Below are positions 1-7,318 of a stretch of DNA of 64,000 nt, piece after piece (position 1 is the first letter of the stretch; each line of letters begins with the position of its first letter). The stretch spans positions 158,541 through 222,540 of the forward strand of contig JASMHM010000001.1 of the NCBI GenBank assembly GCA_030750765.1. The letters are read 5' to 3'. The position numbers were made by a program, and so were the translations under genes. Source of the stretch: Candidatus Woesearchaeota archaeon. GTDB lineage: Archaea; Nanobdellota; Nanobdellia; Woesearchaeales; ARS49. The notes under the pieces are model-generated. The model saw only the letters and a list, made by a program, of their open reading frames with translations, made no database searches and was not told the origin of the DNA.

Positions 1-1
1 A

Positions 2-514
2 GCATTTTTGCAAACACTCCAAAACGTGAGAGACGAAGTGCCATTAACCAAAGAAAGCATGCTTAACTACCACTTTACAGCTTTACAACACAAGTCGAAA
101 TGGGCAGGCAAGATTAGAGATGATCCTGTCACCATTAAAGGAAACAAGCATTTCAAATTAGCAAAGCCAAAAGAAATCGAGCGTTTACTAGATAGTTTAA
201 TCAAAGACTACAATGATTTTGTAAAAACCAAACACGCATTAAAAGAAATTATTGATTTTGCAGCATATCTTCATAATGAATTCCAATACATACATCCTTT
301 TTTTGATGGAAACAGCAGAACCACACGGCTCATCACATTTCATTTCCTGCAAATGAATGGAATTCCTGTCTTTGATATTCCGTTAGGCATGCTTGAACAG
401 TACGTTTCCGCTACAAAAGGCGCAAAGAAACGAGATGAACAACAATTAGCTCAAGAACTACAACAGATTATTCTCTACAACCTAAAAACAATCAATAAGA
501 AACTTTCTCAGTAA
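2..514 (+). CDS. Fic-family protein, N-terminus cut by window edge
   Basis: The reading frame is open to the first base, so the gene starts upstream of the window. The visible 170 residues hold the Fic core motif HPFFDGNSRTTR, which matches the family signature HxFx(D/E)GNxRxxR; the Gly usual after Asn is Ser. Fic enzymes usually transfer AMP or another phosphate-containing group from a nucleotide to protein hydroxyls. The His is the general base and the Asp/Asn/Arg residues bind the nucleotide phosphates. No inhibitory alpha-helix motif is visible, but the N-terminus is missing. It ends in TAA. Family assignment is firm; the target is unknown. Confidence 0.85.
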   Translation, partial: AFLQTLQNVRDEVPLTKESMLNYHFTALQHKSKWAGKIRDDPVTIKGNKHFKLAKPKEIERLLDSLIKDYNDFVKTKHALKEIIDFAAYLHNEFQYIHPFFDGNSRTTRLITFHFLQMNGIPVFDIPLGMLEQYVSATKGAKKRDEQQLAQELQQIILYNLKTINKKLSQ

Positions 515-700
515 GACAATGAAATACCGTTTCCTTTCATAAACTTTCCGAACGCATCCTGGAGGAGTTCTAAACCACAATTATCCAACTCGTACACAAC
601 AGTAATTGCAGTATTCCATATCTTTTTCGGCAACTTCTTGCTGGCCAGGTTTAAGGTACCTGCCCGAAAATCTAATAAAGAATCGTTCTTTCCTCTCTCC

Positions 701-1063
701 ATGAACCTCCGCCCTTACGCTCCTGTTGTCGTCCGTGTTGGTGTTAGTTTAGTTTTCTTGTGGTTTGGTTTTAGCCAGTTGTTCAACCCCAACATGTTTT
801 TGGGGTATGTTCCGATAATGTTTGATGCGTACGCTCCAGTATTGGTGACGTTGAATGGTGTGATAGAGGTTGTTTTGGGTTTTGTGTTGCTTTCGGGTTT
901 CTTAACAAGACCTGCTGCTTTGATCCTAGCACTGCATTTAGCAGGCATTACTGCTAGCTTGGGTTATAACGAGATTGCGGTGAGAGATTTTGGACTAGTC
1001 CTAGCTACGCTGTCCGTATTCTTGTATGGTAAGGATAACTGGGGAAAGGTTACTGAACAATAA
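701..1063 (+). CDS. DoxX-family membrane protein
   Basis: 120-residue protein with about four hydrophobic helices and the DoxX-like pattern of a short loop after helix 1 (FGFSQLFNPNMF) and a GF..RPAALILALHL segment. DoxX/SURF4-related proteins are small membrane proteins linked to redox enzymes or thiol metabolism in other organisms; the substrate is not evident here. I chose the ATG at 701, not an upstream TTG, because a TATA-like element (TCTAATAAAG) lies about 25 nt before it and the upstream residues are polar. The 3' end overlaps by 14 nt the convergent CuA-type gene. Confidence 0.75.
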   Translation: MNLRPYAPVVVRVGVSLVFLWFGFSQLFNPNMFLGYVPIMFDAYAPVLVTLNGVIEVVLGFVLLSGFLTRPAALILALHLAGITASLGYNEIAVRDFGLVLATLSVFLYGKDNWGKVTEQ

Positions 1064-1460
1064 GCGTGCCTTCCATGCCGCCATGACCGTGCCCACAAGG
1101 TATTGAGCAACGATAGCTGAACGTTCCTTTTTTGGATGCCACAAACTCTGCAGTTACCGGCGTCTTGTCTCTGAGTTCCATGTTCAATCCAAACTCTCGT
1201 ATGCGTAGTCCGTGTGGCACGTCTCTACTCCATGCAGTTATTTGTACGCGATCCCCCTCGTTTACTGTTATGGTTGAGGGTTCATACCCAAACTGGAAGG
1301 CTTCTACTTGGAATTGTACTGTTTCTCCTTGGACCTCAACGGGAACTTCTACTGGTTGAGTATCCACAGGTTCATGATCGTCCACGTGACCGTCAGCGTG
1401 ATGATCGTCTATGGGTGCTGAACACGCCACCAGTAATATCAAGAGTATTTCCCATCTCAT
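1050..1460 (-). CDS. CuA-type cupredoxin lipoprotein
   Basis: 136 residues: a lipoprotein signal (ILLILLVAC), a His/Asp-rich linker (DDHHADGHVDDHEP) and a C-terminal cupredoxin fold. The segment CSIPCGHGHGGM has the spacing of the CuA loop of cytochrome oxidase subunit II (C-x3-C-x3-H-x2-M), and the DVPHG segment supplies the other His. The Glu found between the two Cys in oxidases is Ile, a position that binds through its backbone. No oxidase catalytic subunit is nearby, so this is a free-standing extracytoplasmic electron carrier or copper-binding protein. The His-rich linker could also bind copper. Confidence 0.8.
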   Translation of the reverse strand: MRWEILLILLVACSAPIDDHHADGHVDDHEPVDTQPVEVPVEVQGETVQFQVEAFQFGYEPSTITVNEGDRVQITAWSRDVPHGLRIREFGLNMELRDKTPVTAEFVASKKGTFSYRCSIPCGHGHGGMEGTLIVQ

Positions 1461-1558
1461 AGCGTCTTATCTTGGTCTTCGCTATATATAGATATGGTTT
1501 AAGCTATCCCTTACAAGTGGGATTAAAATGACTTATACTTTCGAATTACTCTCCTCGT

Positions 1559-1975
1559 ATGAGAGGAGTTATGCTGGCAGCCGTTCTTTTGGTGTTGGTA
1601 GCGTGTACACCCCCTCCTATGCAGCAATCCACATGGCAGCCTACTGAAGCATGGAATCCAGATGGATACTCTCCAACTGGAGCGGCGGCTACCTCTACGG
1701 TTACCAAAGAGGGAGTTCCGGCATGGATAGGGACGTGGCAATCCACAAGAACAGAACATCGTATGATTGTGACAAGCAACACCATCACTGTGGAACAGTT
1801 CCCAGAACCACAACTATACACGTACCACAGCTACAATCCTGCGGAAGAGAGAATTCTTGTCACCGTGATAAACGGCCCTAGGGCAGGAGAACGATTATTC
1901 TATAGTTTTATCATCTACAGCAATAATATTGCCTTTGGCAACCCCCCAGAAATGTTTGCGTTAATTAGCAGGTGA
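1559..1975 (+). CDS. Small secreted lipoprotein, unknown function
   Basis: 138 residues beginning with a lipoprotein signal (LLVLVAC) followed by a Pro/Gln/Ser/Thr-rich linker and a compact domain of about 85 residues (GVPAWIGTWQSTRTEHRM onward) rich in beta-prone residues. A TATA-like box ACTTATAC centred 25 nt before the ATG suggests a leaderless transcript. I do not recognise the domain. The stop lies 17 nt from the stop of the convergent neighbour. Confidence 0.7.
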   Translation: MRGVMLAAVLLVLVACTPPPMQQSTWQPTEAWNPDGYSPTGAAATSTVTKEGVPAWIGTWQSTRTEHRMIVTSNTITVEQFPEPQLYTYHSYNPAEERILVTVINGPRAGERLFYSFIIYSNNIAFGNPPEMFALISR

Positions 1976-1992
1976 CACTACAAAAGAAATTC

Positions 1993-3165
1993 TCACCCTG
2001 AAATTATCTTTACGTACTCACCAAAATTCTTGGCTTCGTTGGCTTTTGCAAATCTTGAGGTGTCTTCAGTGAATGCTTTTGCGCATGCTTCTGCTGCGAT
2101 CTCTCCATTCCTTGCGAATCTTGACTGCCATGCAGGAATGTGTTCGGTGAGTATCTCTCTACTAACTTTCGAATTTGCCTTTGAAATGTCCACCACGTAT
2201 CGTTTGTGCGAGTCACTTCCCGCTTGCAGTAGTGCATGTTTGTGAACCAAGTTAGAGGTAGGACTATCCATCCCTCCTTGAGCCCAGTATTGGGAAACAA
2301 TAGAGCCCACTATTCGCTCAACAAGAACGCTACGGGCATAGCAAATAAGGAAATTGTTGGCGGCATGTGCAGCTCCAAGCTGTATATTTTCAGGAGTCCA
2401 CTCACCACCATTAATCCAGTCAAAAAAATGCGCCCGAATTTCTAGCAAGGTTGTGGCCTCTAGATCTCCTTCCAACAAGGCAGCTTTGCCTATCGCCAAT
2501 TGGTTCGAGTTCGCTTTTGTATCGTTTTTTGCCAACTGCTTCTCTGCCCATCCCACTCTACTACGTAGACCGCTTTGCTTCTTCCAAAGATATGTTTGTT
2601 CCATGAAGTCCAAATGGTCTGCCTCATGCCTCACCCATCTCAAATCTGTCTCGGCCCACACCCCCACAACTTCTTTGGTTAAATCCCGAAGCATGTACTT
2701 GATGGGTTGTGTATTATTAACAATATACGTACGATACTCCTCCCAGGACGTTCCTCGCGCCTGCAAGAATTCGTCATTCTCTTTTGGATCCTTTAACTGT
2801 TTGTACAAGGCATCAATTGCTGCCTTAGGCCTTCGCATACATTCGAGGACTGCATTGTCATCTCCTGGTTTCTCTAAGAAATCGCTTACTGTCGCAAAAA
2901 AGGTTTCCACATCATTGGCGTAATGCAAAAATTTACCCTTCAGATGCTTTCTTGCTGACTGGAGAGCATGGACATAGATCACCCCCTTACCTTCTTTGTA
3001 GGATGCAGCACCGGCCGCGCTCTGAACACCACACCATTGCACACAAGCCTCAACATTTTTGGGAGCCTCCAGTCCAAGGGCTATTCGTTCTTCAAGCGCA
3101 CGATTAATCTCCCGCACGACTTTAGGCTTGAGTCTAGCGAGACCTCTGGGAGCAGTAATATTCAT
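1993..3165 (-). CDS. Putative zinc metallopeptidase-like protein (HEADH)
   Basis: 390-residue, mostly helical protein with no signal peptide. Near residue 180 it contains WVRHEADHLDFMEQ, a HExxH zinc-binding helix, and about 70 residues later LLEIRAHFFDW, whose Glu would be a plausible third ligand as in gluzincins. The family is not recognised beyond this, so peptidase activity is an inference from the motif. A TATA-like element overlaps 3186-3195, consistent with a short or absent leader. Four codons after its TGA stop there is also an in-frame TAG. Confidence 0.6.
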   Translation of the reverse strand: MNITAPRGLARLKPKVVREINRALEERIALGLEAPKNVEACVQWCGVQSAAGAASYKEGKGVIYVHALQSARKHLKGKFLHYANDVETFFATVSDFLEKPGDDNAVLECMRRPKAAIDALYKQLKDPKENDEFLQARGTSWEEYRTYIVNNTQPIKYMLRDLTKEVVGVWAETDLRWVRHEADHLDFMEQTYLWKKQSGLRSRVGWAEKQLAKNDTKANSNQLAIGKAALLEGDLEATTLLEIRAHFFDWINGGEWTPENIQLGAAHAANNFLICYARSVLVERIVGSIVSQYWAQGGMDSPTSNLVHKHALLQAGSDSHKRYVVDISKANSKVSREILTEHIPAWQSRFARNGEIAAEACAKAFTEDTSRFAKANEAKNFGEYVKIISG

Positions 3166-3200
3166 ATAGTTACTATCCGTCGGTGACTATATAAAGCTGA

Positions 3201-3926
3201 CTAGACCCCTTGCTTCCACAACATGTCAAAGAAGCCTTTGTAGGAGGCTGCGGCAGCAGACTCCTCGATCAGGAATCCAAAAGGTTTGTCAGTGTAGATG
3301 TTGATACCCACCCTGTCCCCACATATGATGGTCTCGGTAAGCTCGTCAAATTTCTGAGGTATGAGTCTGACTGTTGTGAGCTTCTTCTTTTGCAAGTACT
3401 CGCTCCAGTCCTTTATCGAACTGTGAAAAAGTAGCTTCGCTTTAATATCCTTGTCGATTCTCCTCCGATGGAAACCATCCCAGAAGTGGCTGCCAAGAAT
3501 CTTTGCAGATATTCTAGCACCACCGTACGAATAATACTCCTTACTCTGAGTGTCCAACAGAATATGCATCAGCTCTCTAACGCCCCGCGCTCCCTGAAAC
3601 ACCGTTCCCTGCGGTCGTGCTGTGGCCAGACTTCTCCGCTTGTCCAATTCAGGAAGTAAGGCCTTCAACTTTTCCTTCTTTTCGTCAATGAACGCCAATA
3701 AGTGGTTGGGCGCCACAGAAGCATATCTGCGTGTCTTGCCCTCCAAAACATACGTTACCAAACCCTTGTCAGCTAGACTGTGTAGTGCTCGGTGTACCAC
3801 GGCGTTGTGCAGGCCCGATTTTCCCACAACCGGGCCCGCGGAGGAGGAACCTACTTCCAGTAGGGTGAGGAAGACCTTGATTTCAGCCCCCGTGAGACCA
3901 AGATCTTCTAACACCGCCGTGTTCAT
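3201..3926 (-). CDS. TrmB-family transcriptional regulator
   Basis: 241 residues. The N-terminus (MNTAVLEDLGLTGAEIKVFL, then HNAVVHRALHSLADKGLV) is the TrmB winged helix-turn-helix; the remainder resembles the TrmB effector/dimerisation region. TrmB proteins act as sugar- or metabolite-responsive repressors or activators in archaea. The ATG at 3926 is chosen over upstream in-frame codons because a TATA-like element (GTATATAAG on the plus strand, 3948-3956) sits about 25 nt before it. It is divergent from the substrate-binding protein gene and shares a palindrome with it, so that gene is the likely target. Confidence 0.85.
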   Translation of the reverse strand: MNTAVLEDLGLTGAEIKVFLTLLEVGSSSAGPVVGKSGLHNAVVHRALHSLADKGLVTYVLEGKTRRYASVAPNHLLAFIDEKKEKLKALLPELDKRRSLATARPQGTVFQGARGVRELMHILLDTQSKEYYSYGGARISAKILGSHFWDGFHRRRIDKDIKAKLLFHSSIKDWSEYLQKKKLTTVRLIPQKFDELTETIICGDRVGINIYTDKPFGFLIEESAAAASYKGFFDMLWKQGV

Positions 3927-3967
3927 ATACTGAGAAAATTGCCTTCGTATATAAGACTTTCTGTTAT

Positions 3968-3983
3968 AGTCGCAATTGTGACT
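3968..3983. promoter_or_regulatory. Near-perfect 16-bp palindrome between trmB-like gene and SBP gene
   Basis: AGTCGCAATTGTGACT reads the same on both strands at 14 of 16 positions. It lies between the TATA boxes of two divergent genes, the usual place for a shared operator. An 11-bp direct repeat TTCATATACTG occurs on each side (3922-3932 and 3991-4001). Binding by the adjacent TrmB protein is inferred. Confidence 0.55.
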
Positions 3984-4033
3984 ACAGTTATTCATATACT
4001 GGTTTTCCCTCTTAAAAGTAAGGGGTGAAGGAT

Positions 4034-5113
4034 ATGAAACACACAATCACAGTGGCATTGCTAGTACTTCTAATAGGATGTACAACCGGAGCCGCGACCG
4101 CAGAAGAACCAATAAAGATAGGAGGCATCCTGATGATGTCAGGAAAGCATGCCACCTGGGGAGTGAATGCAGAACGAGGCGCCAGCATGGCCATCGCAGA
4201 CATAAACGCCAAAGGAGGCGTCCTCGGCAGACCACTCAAATTAATTGTTGAAGACAACCAAGGCGATAACGCAAAGATCGCAGTTACTTCTTTGCATAAG
4301 CTCAACAGCGAAGGAGTAAAGTTCGTGTTAGGACCCAACTGGTCACCATCCGGACTAAGCGTAGCGCCAGTAGCCTGCGAGGCAGGCGTTGTCATGATAT
4401 CCCCTTCCCTCGGAGTAGCAGGATTCAACGAAGAGTGCGACTACATCTTCAACGTGTGGCCGCATGATGATAGCTTAAGCACACTCGTAGGCAAACACGC
4501 AGTAAGCCTAGGTTACACAAAAATAGCCGTTCTAGGCTCCCAGCAAGTGTGGGAAGAAGCACAAGCAAGAGCGGTCAAGGAAGGCGTGGTAGCAGCAGGC
4601 GGAGACGTCTTGCTAGAGATCGCACAAGAGGGTGAGAGAGACTTCAAGGCAGAAGCAACAAAGATCAAAGCTTTCGGTCCTGATGCCGTGGTGTTGACAT
4701 CCTACAGCAACATTGACATCGCTGCAAAGCGGGTAAGAGAGTTAGGAGTAGAAGCTCCGTTCTTTTCCGTCACGCTAGATCAAGATCTTGTGAGTCGCGC
4801 ACCAAAGGCGTTCGAAGGAGCAGTCATTGCCACTTCGTTCACACCCTCCGCAGCACATGTTGCCAAGTACGTTGCGAAATATAACGAAGAACCAGACATC
4901 GGCGGTGCCGACACCGGCTATGACGCAGTCATGCTCTTAGCAGAAGCCATGAAAGCCACCAAGAGCACAGACCCTGCCAAGGTGAAGGACTATCTAAACG
5001 GTCTGGAAACGTATGATGGCGTGTCTGGCCACCTGACCTTTGATGGTAAAGGAGCAGTCACCAAGCCACCTGTTTTCAAGGTCGTGAAGGACGGTAAGAT
5101 CGTGCCGCAATAG
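4034..5113 (+). CDS. ABC-type branched-chain amino-acid-like substrate-binding lipoprotein
   Basis: About 359 residues with a lipoprotein signal (LLVLLIGC) and a type I periplasmic-binding fold of the LivK/amide-urea class: an EEPIKIGGILMMSG start, the AERGASMAIADINAKGGVLG segment, VLGPNWSPSGLSVAPVACEAGV and ADTGYDAVMLLAEAM near the end. It would capture a small solute outside the cell. No permease or ATPase of the LivHMGF type is next to it, so it is either an orphan or works with a transporter elsewhere. The ATG at 4034 is preceded by AGGGGTGAAG, a good Shine-Dalgarno. Confidence 0.9.
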   Translation: MKHTITVALLVLLIGCTTGAATAEEPIKIGGILMMSGKHATWGVNAERGASMAIADINAKGGVLGRPLKLIVEDNQGDNAKIAVTSLHKLNSEGVKFVLGPNWSPSGLSVAPVACEAGVVMISPSLGVAGFNEECDYIFNVWPHDDSLSTLVGKHAVSLGYTKIAVLGSQQVWEEAQARAVKEGVVAAGGDVLLEIAQEGERDFKAEATKIKAFGPDAVVLTSYSNIDIAAKRVRELGVEAPFFSVTLDQDLVSRAPKAFEGAVIATSFTPSAAHVAKYVAKYNEEPDIGGADTGYDAVMLLAEAMKATKSTDPAKVKDYLNGLETYDGVSGHLTFDGKGAVTKPPVFKVVKDGKIVPQ

Positions 5114-5161
5114 GAGAGCGACCTACCTAACGTTTAAAACGCCATCCTTACTGTTTGTGTC

Positions 5162-5587
5162 ATGCCTGAAGTTGATAGTGAGTACGCGCATCTTGTCAAG
5201 AACATAGAAGGTGCGGGTTTGTGGGATATTGCGCCGGTTCTTGCTGGCTTGCGTACAGAACGTGCCGAGCTGCAGCAAAGGATGGACAGCCATCACGTTG
5301 TACCTAACTCATGGACGCGGCACACTCAACTCTTGCTTTCCAGGGAGCACCCCATTGCAGTCTACACGCGTGATTTGGGCTACACAGAGGAGCATAGGGA
5401 TATGTGGGAGTTTTTGAGCAGAGTCAACACGCCCTTGCTGAACGGGGCCGAATTTAAGGACCGCAAGTGTCTTGAGTGGTGCCAGTTAGTAGCTGACGAT
5501 CTTGGCGTGCTTTTTGACATCCCCGATTTTGTTCGCGTTTTTTTACCAGGAAAATATCTTCAAACAAACGCCAACTACCATTTGTGA
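5162..5587 (+). CDS. Uncharacterised protein, possibly truncated by in-frame TGA
   Basis: 141 residues, no recognisable domain; soluble, with several Trp/Cys/His residues (ECWQ-like segment CLEWCQLVADDLG). After the TGA at 5585-5587 the same frame stays open for 71 more codons up to a TAG at 5801-5803 and encodes protein-like sequence (GGVFVADGSAGQFLQKWEDG, then PYELRRIFCHSMKK). The original gene may therefore have been about 213 residues. The extended end would overlap the convergent GNAT gene by 53 nt. Confidence 0.6.
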   Translation: MPEVDSEYAHLVKNIEGAGLWDIAPVLAGLRTERAELQQRMDSHHVVPNSWTRHTQLLLSREHPIAVYTRDLGYTEEHRDMWEFLSRVNTPLLNGAEFKDRKCLEWCQLVADDLGVLFDIPDFVRVFLPGKYLQTNANYHL

Positions 5588-5750
5588 CTAGAAAAAAGAA
5601 ACGGAGGCGTCTTTGTTGCGGATGGAAGCGCAGGCCAGTTCTTACAAAAATGGGAGGATGGCTATTTTGGCAGGCCATCAGACGCACCCTATGAGCTACG
5701 ACGCATCTTCTGTCATAGCATGAAAAAAATACCGACACGCACGTCAGGTG

Positions 5751-6236
5751 TCAGGCAAGCGTTGCAGAATAAACCCGTTTCTCTCCGCTCGGCGTCTCAA
5801 TAGTCTTTTCGTACTTGTAGCCGCTCTTTTCTAGCATTTTCTGACTTGCGATGTTCGCTGGCTTCACTCTTCCGTAGATTTTCTTTAGCTTGTACGTTTT
5901 GAAGGCGTACTCGAGCAATAATTTGTGCGCTTGCGTTCCTACGCCTTTTCCTCTGAATTCTGGTGCTACCAAAGATCCTGTCGTGCCTTCTTTGCCTTGA
6001 ACGATATGGTGGATGGCGATGAATCCAGCAAACACTCCCCCCATCTCGATGGCAAACGTTTCTTTGGTTCGCTTTTCTTTGGGAACATCATACGCATCCA
6101 AGGCTTCCTGGATTTCTTCTTTTGCTTCCTCCAACGTTGTAGGATGGCTTGAGAAGAACTTTGCTGCGTCCTCATCATGCGCTTTGAGATACACTTCAGC
6201 GTCCGCCATCGTAAGATGTCTTAGGATGATTTCCAT
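5751..6236 (-). CDS. GNAT-family N-acetyltransferase (RimJ/RimL-like)
   Basis: 161 residues. The acetyl-CoA-binding motif A is APEFRGKGVGTQAHKLLLEY, with the R-G-x-G-x-G/A loop, followed by NIASQKMLEKSGYKYE, the typical GNAT motif B ending. The layout (MEIILRHLTMADAEVYL start) is that of the RimJ/RimL-like acetyltransferases, which modify protein N-termini or small amines. The ATG at 6236 matches the family start; an ATG eight codons upstream is less likely. The acceptor substrate cannot be read from sequence. Confidence 0.85.
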   Translation of the reverse strand: MEIILRHLTMADAEVYLKAHDEDAAKFFSSHPTTLEEAKEEIQEALDAYDVPKEKRTKETFAIEMGGVFAGFIAIHHIVQGKEGTTGSLVAPEFRGKGVGTQAHKLLLEYAFKTYKLKKIYGRVKPANIASQKMLEKSGYKYEKTIETPSGEKRVYSATLA

Positions 6237-6330
6237 GGTCTCTACTAGTGTGCACAGCATAAAAGAATGTCGGAAATCTTCCGGAAATGCTTGAGTAACG
6301 CATATAAAAGATTTTTTCGGCTTTGTTAGT

Positions 6331-6633
6331 ATGGGAAAAAAGAACTCACTAACGGCTTTGTTACTAGCTTTTGCAGTTGGAGCGTACGGAATGCACTACA
6401 TACACAAAAAACATCCAAATGCGGTCTTAACCATACCCTTAGCATATGACCTGCATGCGAGAAGCGTGGATCCAGGAGAGCTACGCCTCCATACAGAAGA
6501 GTTTGAGGGTAGAGACCATGTAGGGTTTATGTACAACGGAAGACGCTTCCTTTGGGAAGACCATGGCGGTGTTCCAATATCTGTGCCATTGCGTTACCAA
6601 AGAGGAAGGGTTAGGGCTTTCGAGAAAGAGTAA
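6331..6633 (+). CDS. Small membrane-anchored protein, unknown
   Basis: 100 residues: a short basic start, one hydrophobic segment (LTALLLAFAVGAYGMHYI) that could be a signal anchor, then a hydrophilic domain with charged and aromatic residues. It ends 25 nt before the VapBC-type pair and may have no link to it. No family recognised. Confidence 0.6.
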   Translation: MGKKNSLTALLLAFAVGAYGMHYIHKKHPNAVLTIPLAYDLHARSVDPGELRLHTEEFEGRDHVGFMYNGRRFLWEDHGGVPISVPLRYQRGRVRAFEKE

Positions 6634-6640
6634 GCTTTAT

Positions 6641-6660
6641 ATGTAATAAAAGTATTACAT
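6641..6660. promoter_or_regulatory. Perfect dyad operator at antitoxin promoter
   Basis: ATGTAATA-AAAG-TATTACAT is a perfect 8+8 inverted repeat with a 4-nt spacer. It overlaps the 3' edge of the TATA-like box CTTTATAT (6635-6642) and reaches the first possible start codon of the antitoxin, so a dimer bound here would block initiation. This is the arrangement expected for autoregulation by a VapBC-type complex. Confidence 0.6.
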
Positions 6661-6664
6661 GACC

Positions 6665-6910
6665 ATGACAGACGTCACCATCTCGGTTCGGGTAGACAAG
6701 AAGCTGCATAAGAAGATGAAAGAAATGGACGAGGTAAACTGGAGTGCAGTAATACGCCACGCGATAGAAATGAAGGCGTACAATCATCCTCGATTTGTAG
6801 AAATGTTGAAAGCCTCCAAAGAAATAGATCGTATGCGAGAACGCTACGGAAAGAACAAAGGGAAGACAGGCACGGAGATCATTCGCGAATGGAGAGACAA
6901 ACGGCAGTAG
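6665..6910 (+). CDS. VapB-type antitoxin
   Basis: 81 residues from the ATG at 6665; another in-frame ATG lies two codons upstream at 6659. The N-terminus (VTISVRVDKKLHKKMKEMDE, then VNWSAVIRHAIEM) is a ribbon-helix-helix DNA-binding domain; the tail (GKTGTEIIREWRDKRQ) is the kind of segment that wraps the PIN toxin. It overlaps the toxin gene by 22 nt, which suggests translational coupling. I prefer 6665 because it lies 26 nt from the centre of the TATA-like box. Confidence 0.8.
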   Translation: MTDVTISVRVDKKLHKKMKEMDEVNWSAVIRHAIEMKAYNHPRFVEMLKASKEIDRMRERYGKNKGKTGTEIIREWRDKRQ

Positions 6911-7284
6911 TGGACGCGTCTGTGCTTCACAAGTGGTTTGTCAAAGAAGAAGATAGTGACGAAGCGCTAGCCTTGAAGAACGCAGTCGTGTCTGGACACC
7001 TGCACATTGTAGCACCCGACGTAGTACTGTTAGAAATAATGAATAGTCTATGGTACAAAGGTCGAAAGGGAGAGGAAATAGTGCGAGCGCTGACGTTCTT
7101 GAGGAATTCTCTGTACGTGCTACCTATGGAAGCAGCCTTGGCAGAAAGGACACTACAGGCTGCCTCAGCATACACGTTAAGCATGTATGACGCAGCATAC
7201 GTGGGTGCTGCAGATTTAGTCAACTGCAAACTCATCACTGCCGACAAAAAGCTCAGCAAGACTCCTCGTGGCCAGTTGTTATAA
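6889..7284 (+). CDS. VapC-type PIN-domain ribonuclease toxin
   Basis: 131 residues with the PIN-domain acidic residues in order: Asp in VVDASVLHKWF, Glu in VVLLEIMNSLW, Asp in SMYDAAYVGAA and Asp in LITADKKLS. These bind the metal of the nuclease. VapC toxins cleave tRNA or rRNA and are held inactive by VapB. The gene overlaps its antitoxin and shares the promoter with the perfect dyad. All four acidic positions are present, so the toxin looks intact. Confidence 0.88.
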   Translation: MERQTAVVDASVLHKWFVKEEDSDEALALKNAVVSGHLHIVAPDVVLLEIMNSLWYKGRKGEEIVRALTFLRNSLYVLPMEAALAERTLQAASAYTLSMYDAAYVGAADLVNCKLITADKKLSKTPRGQLL

Positions 7285-7318
7285 GCATGCTTAAAAACGT
7301 ACAAGCACTATAACTTTC

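Noticed and set aside
508-702. 64-codon minus-strand frame between Fic and DoxX
   Set aside because: The translation looks fairly protein-like, but the start lies exactly opposite the DoxX start codon, no promoter stands upstream inside DoxX, and the region must hold the DoxX TATA box. Not supported enough to call.
7283-7292. Palindrome AAGCATGCTT before kae1
   Set aside because: It is only 10 bp, overlaps the toxin stop codon and contains a common restriction-type core; chance is a sufficient explanation.
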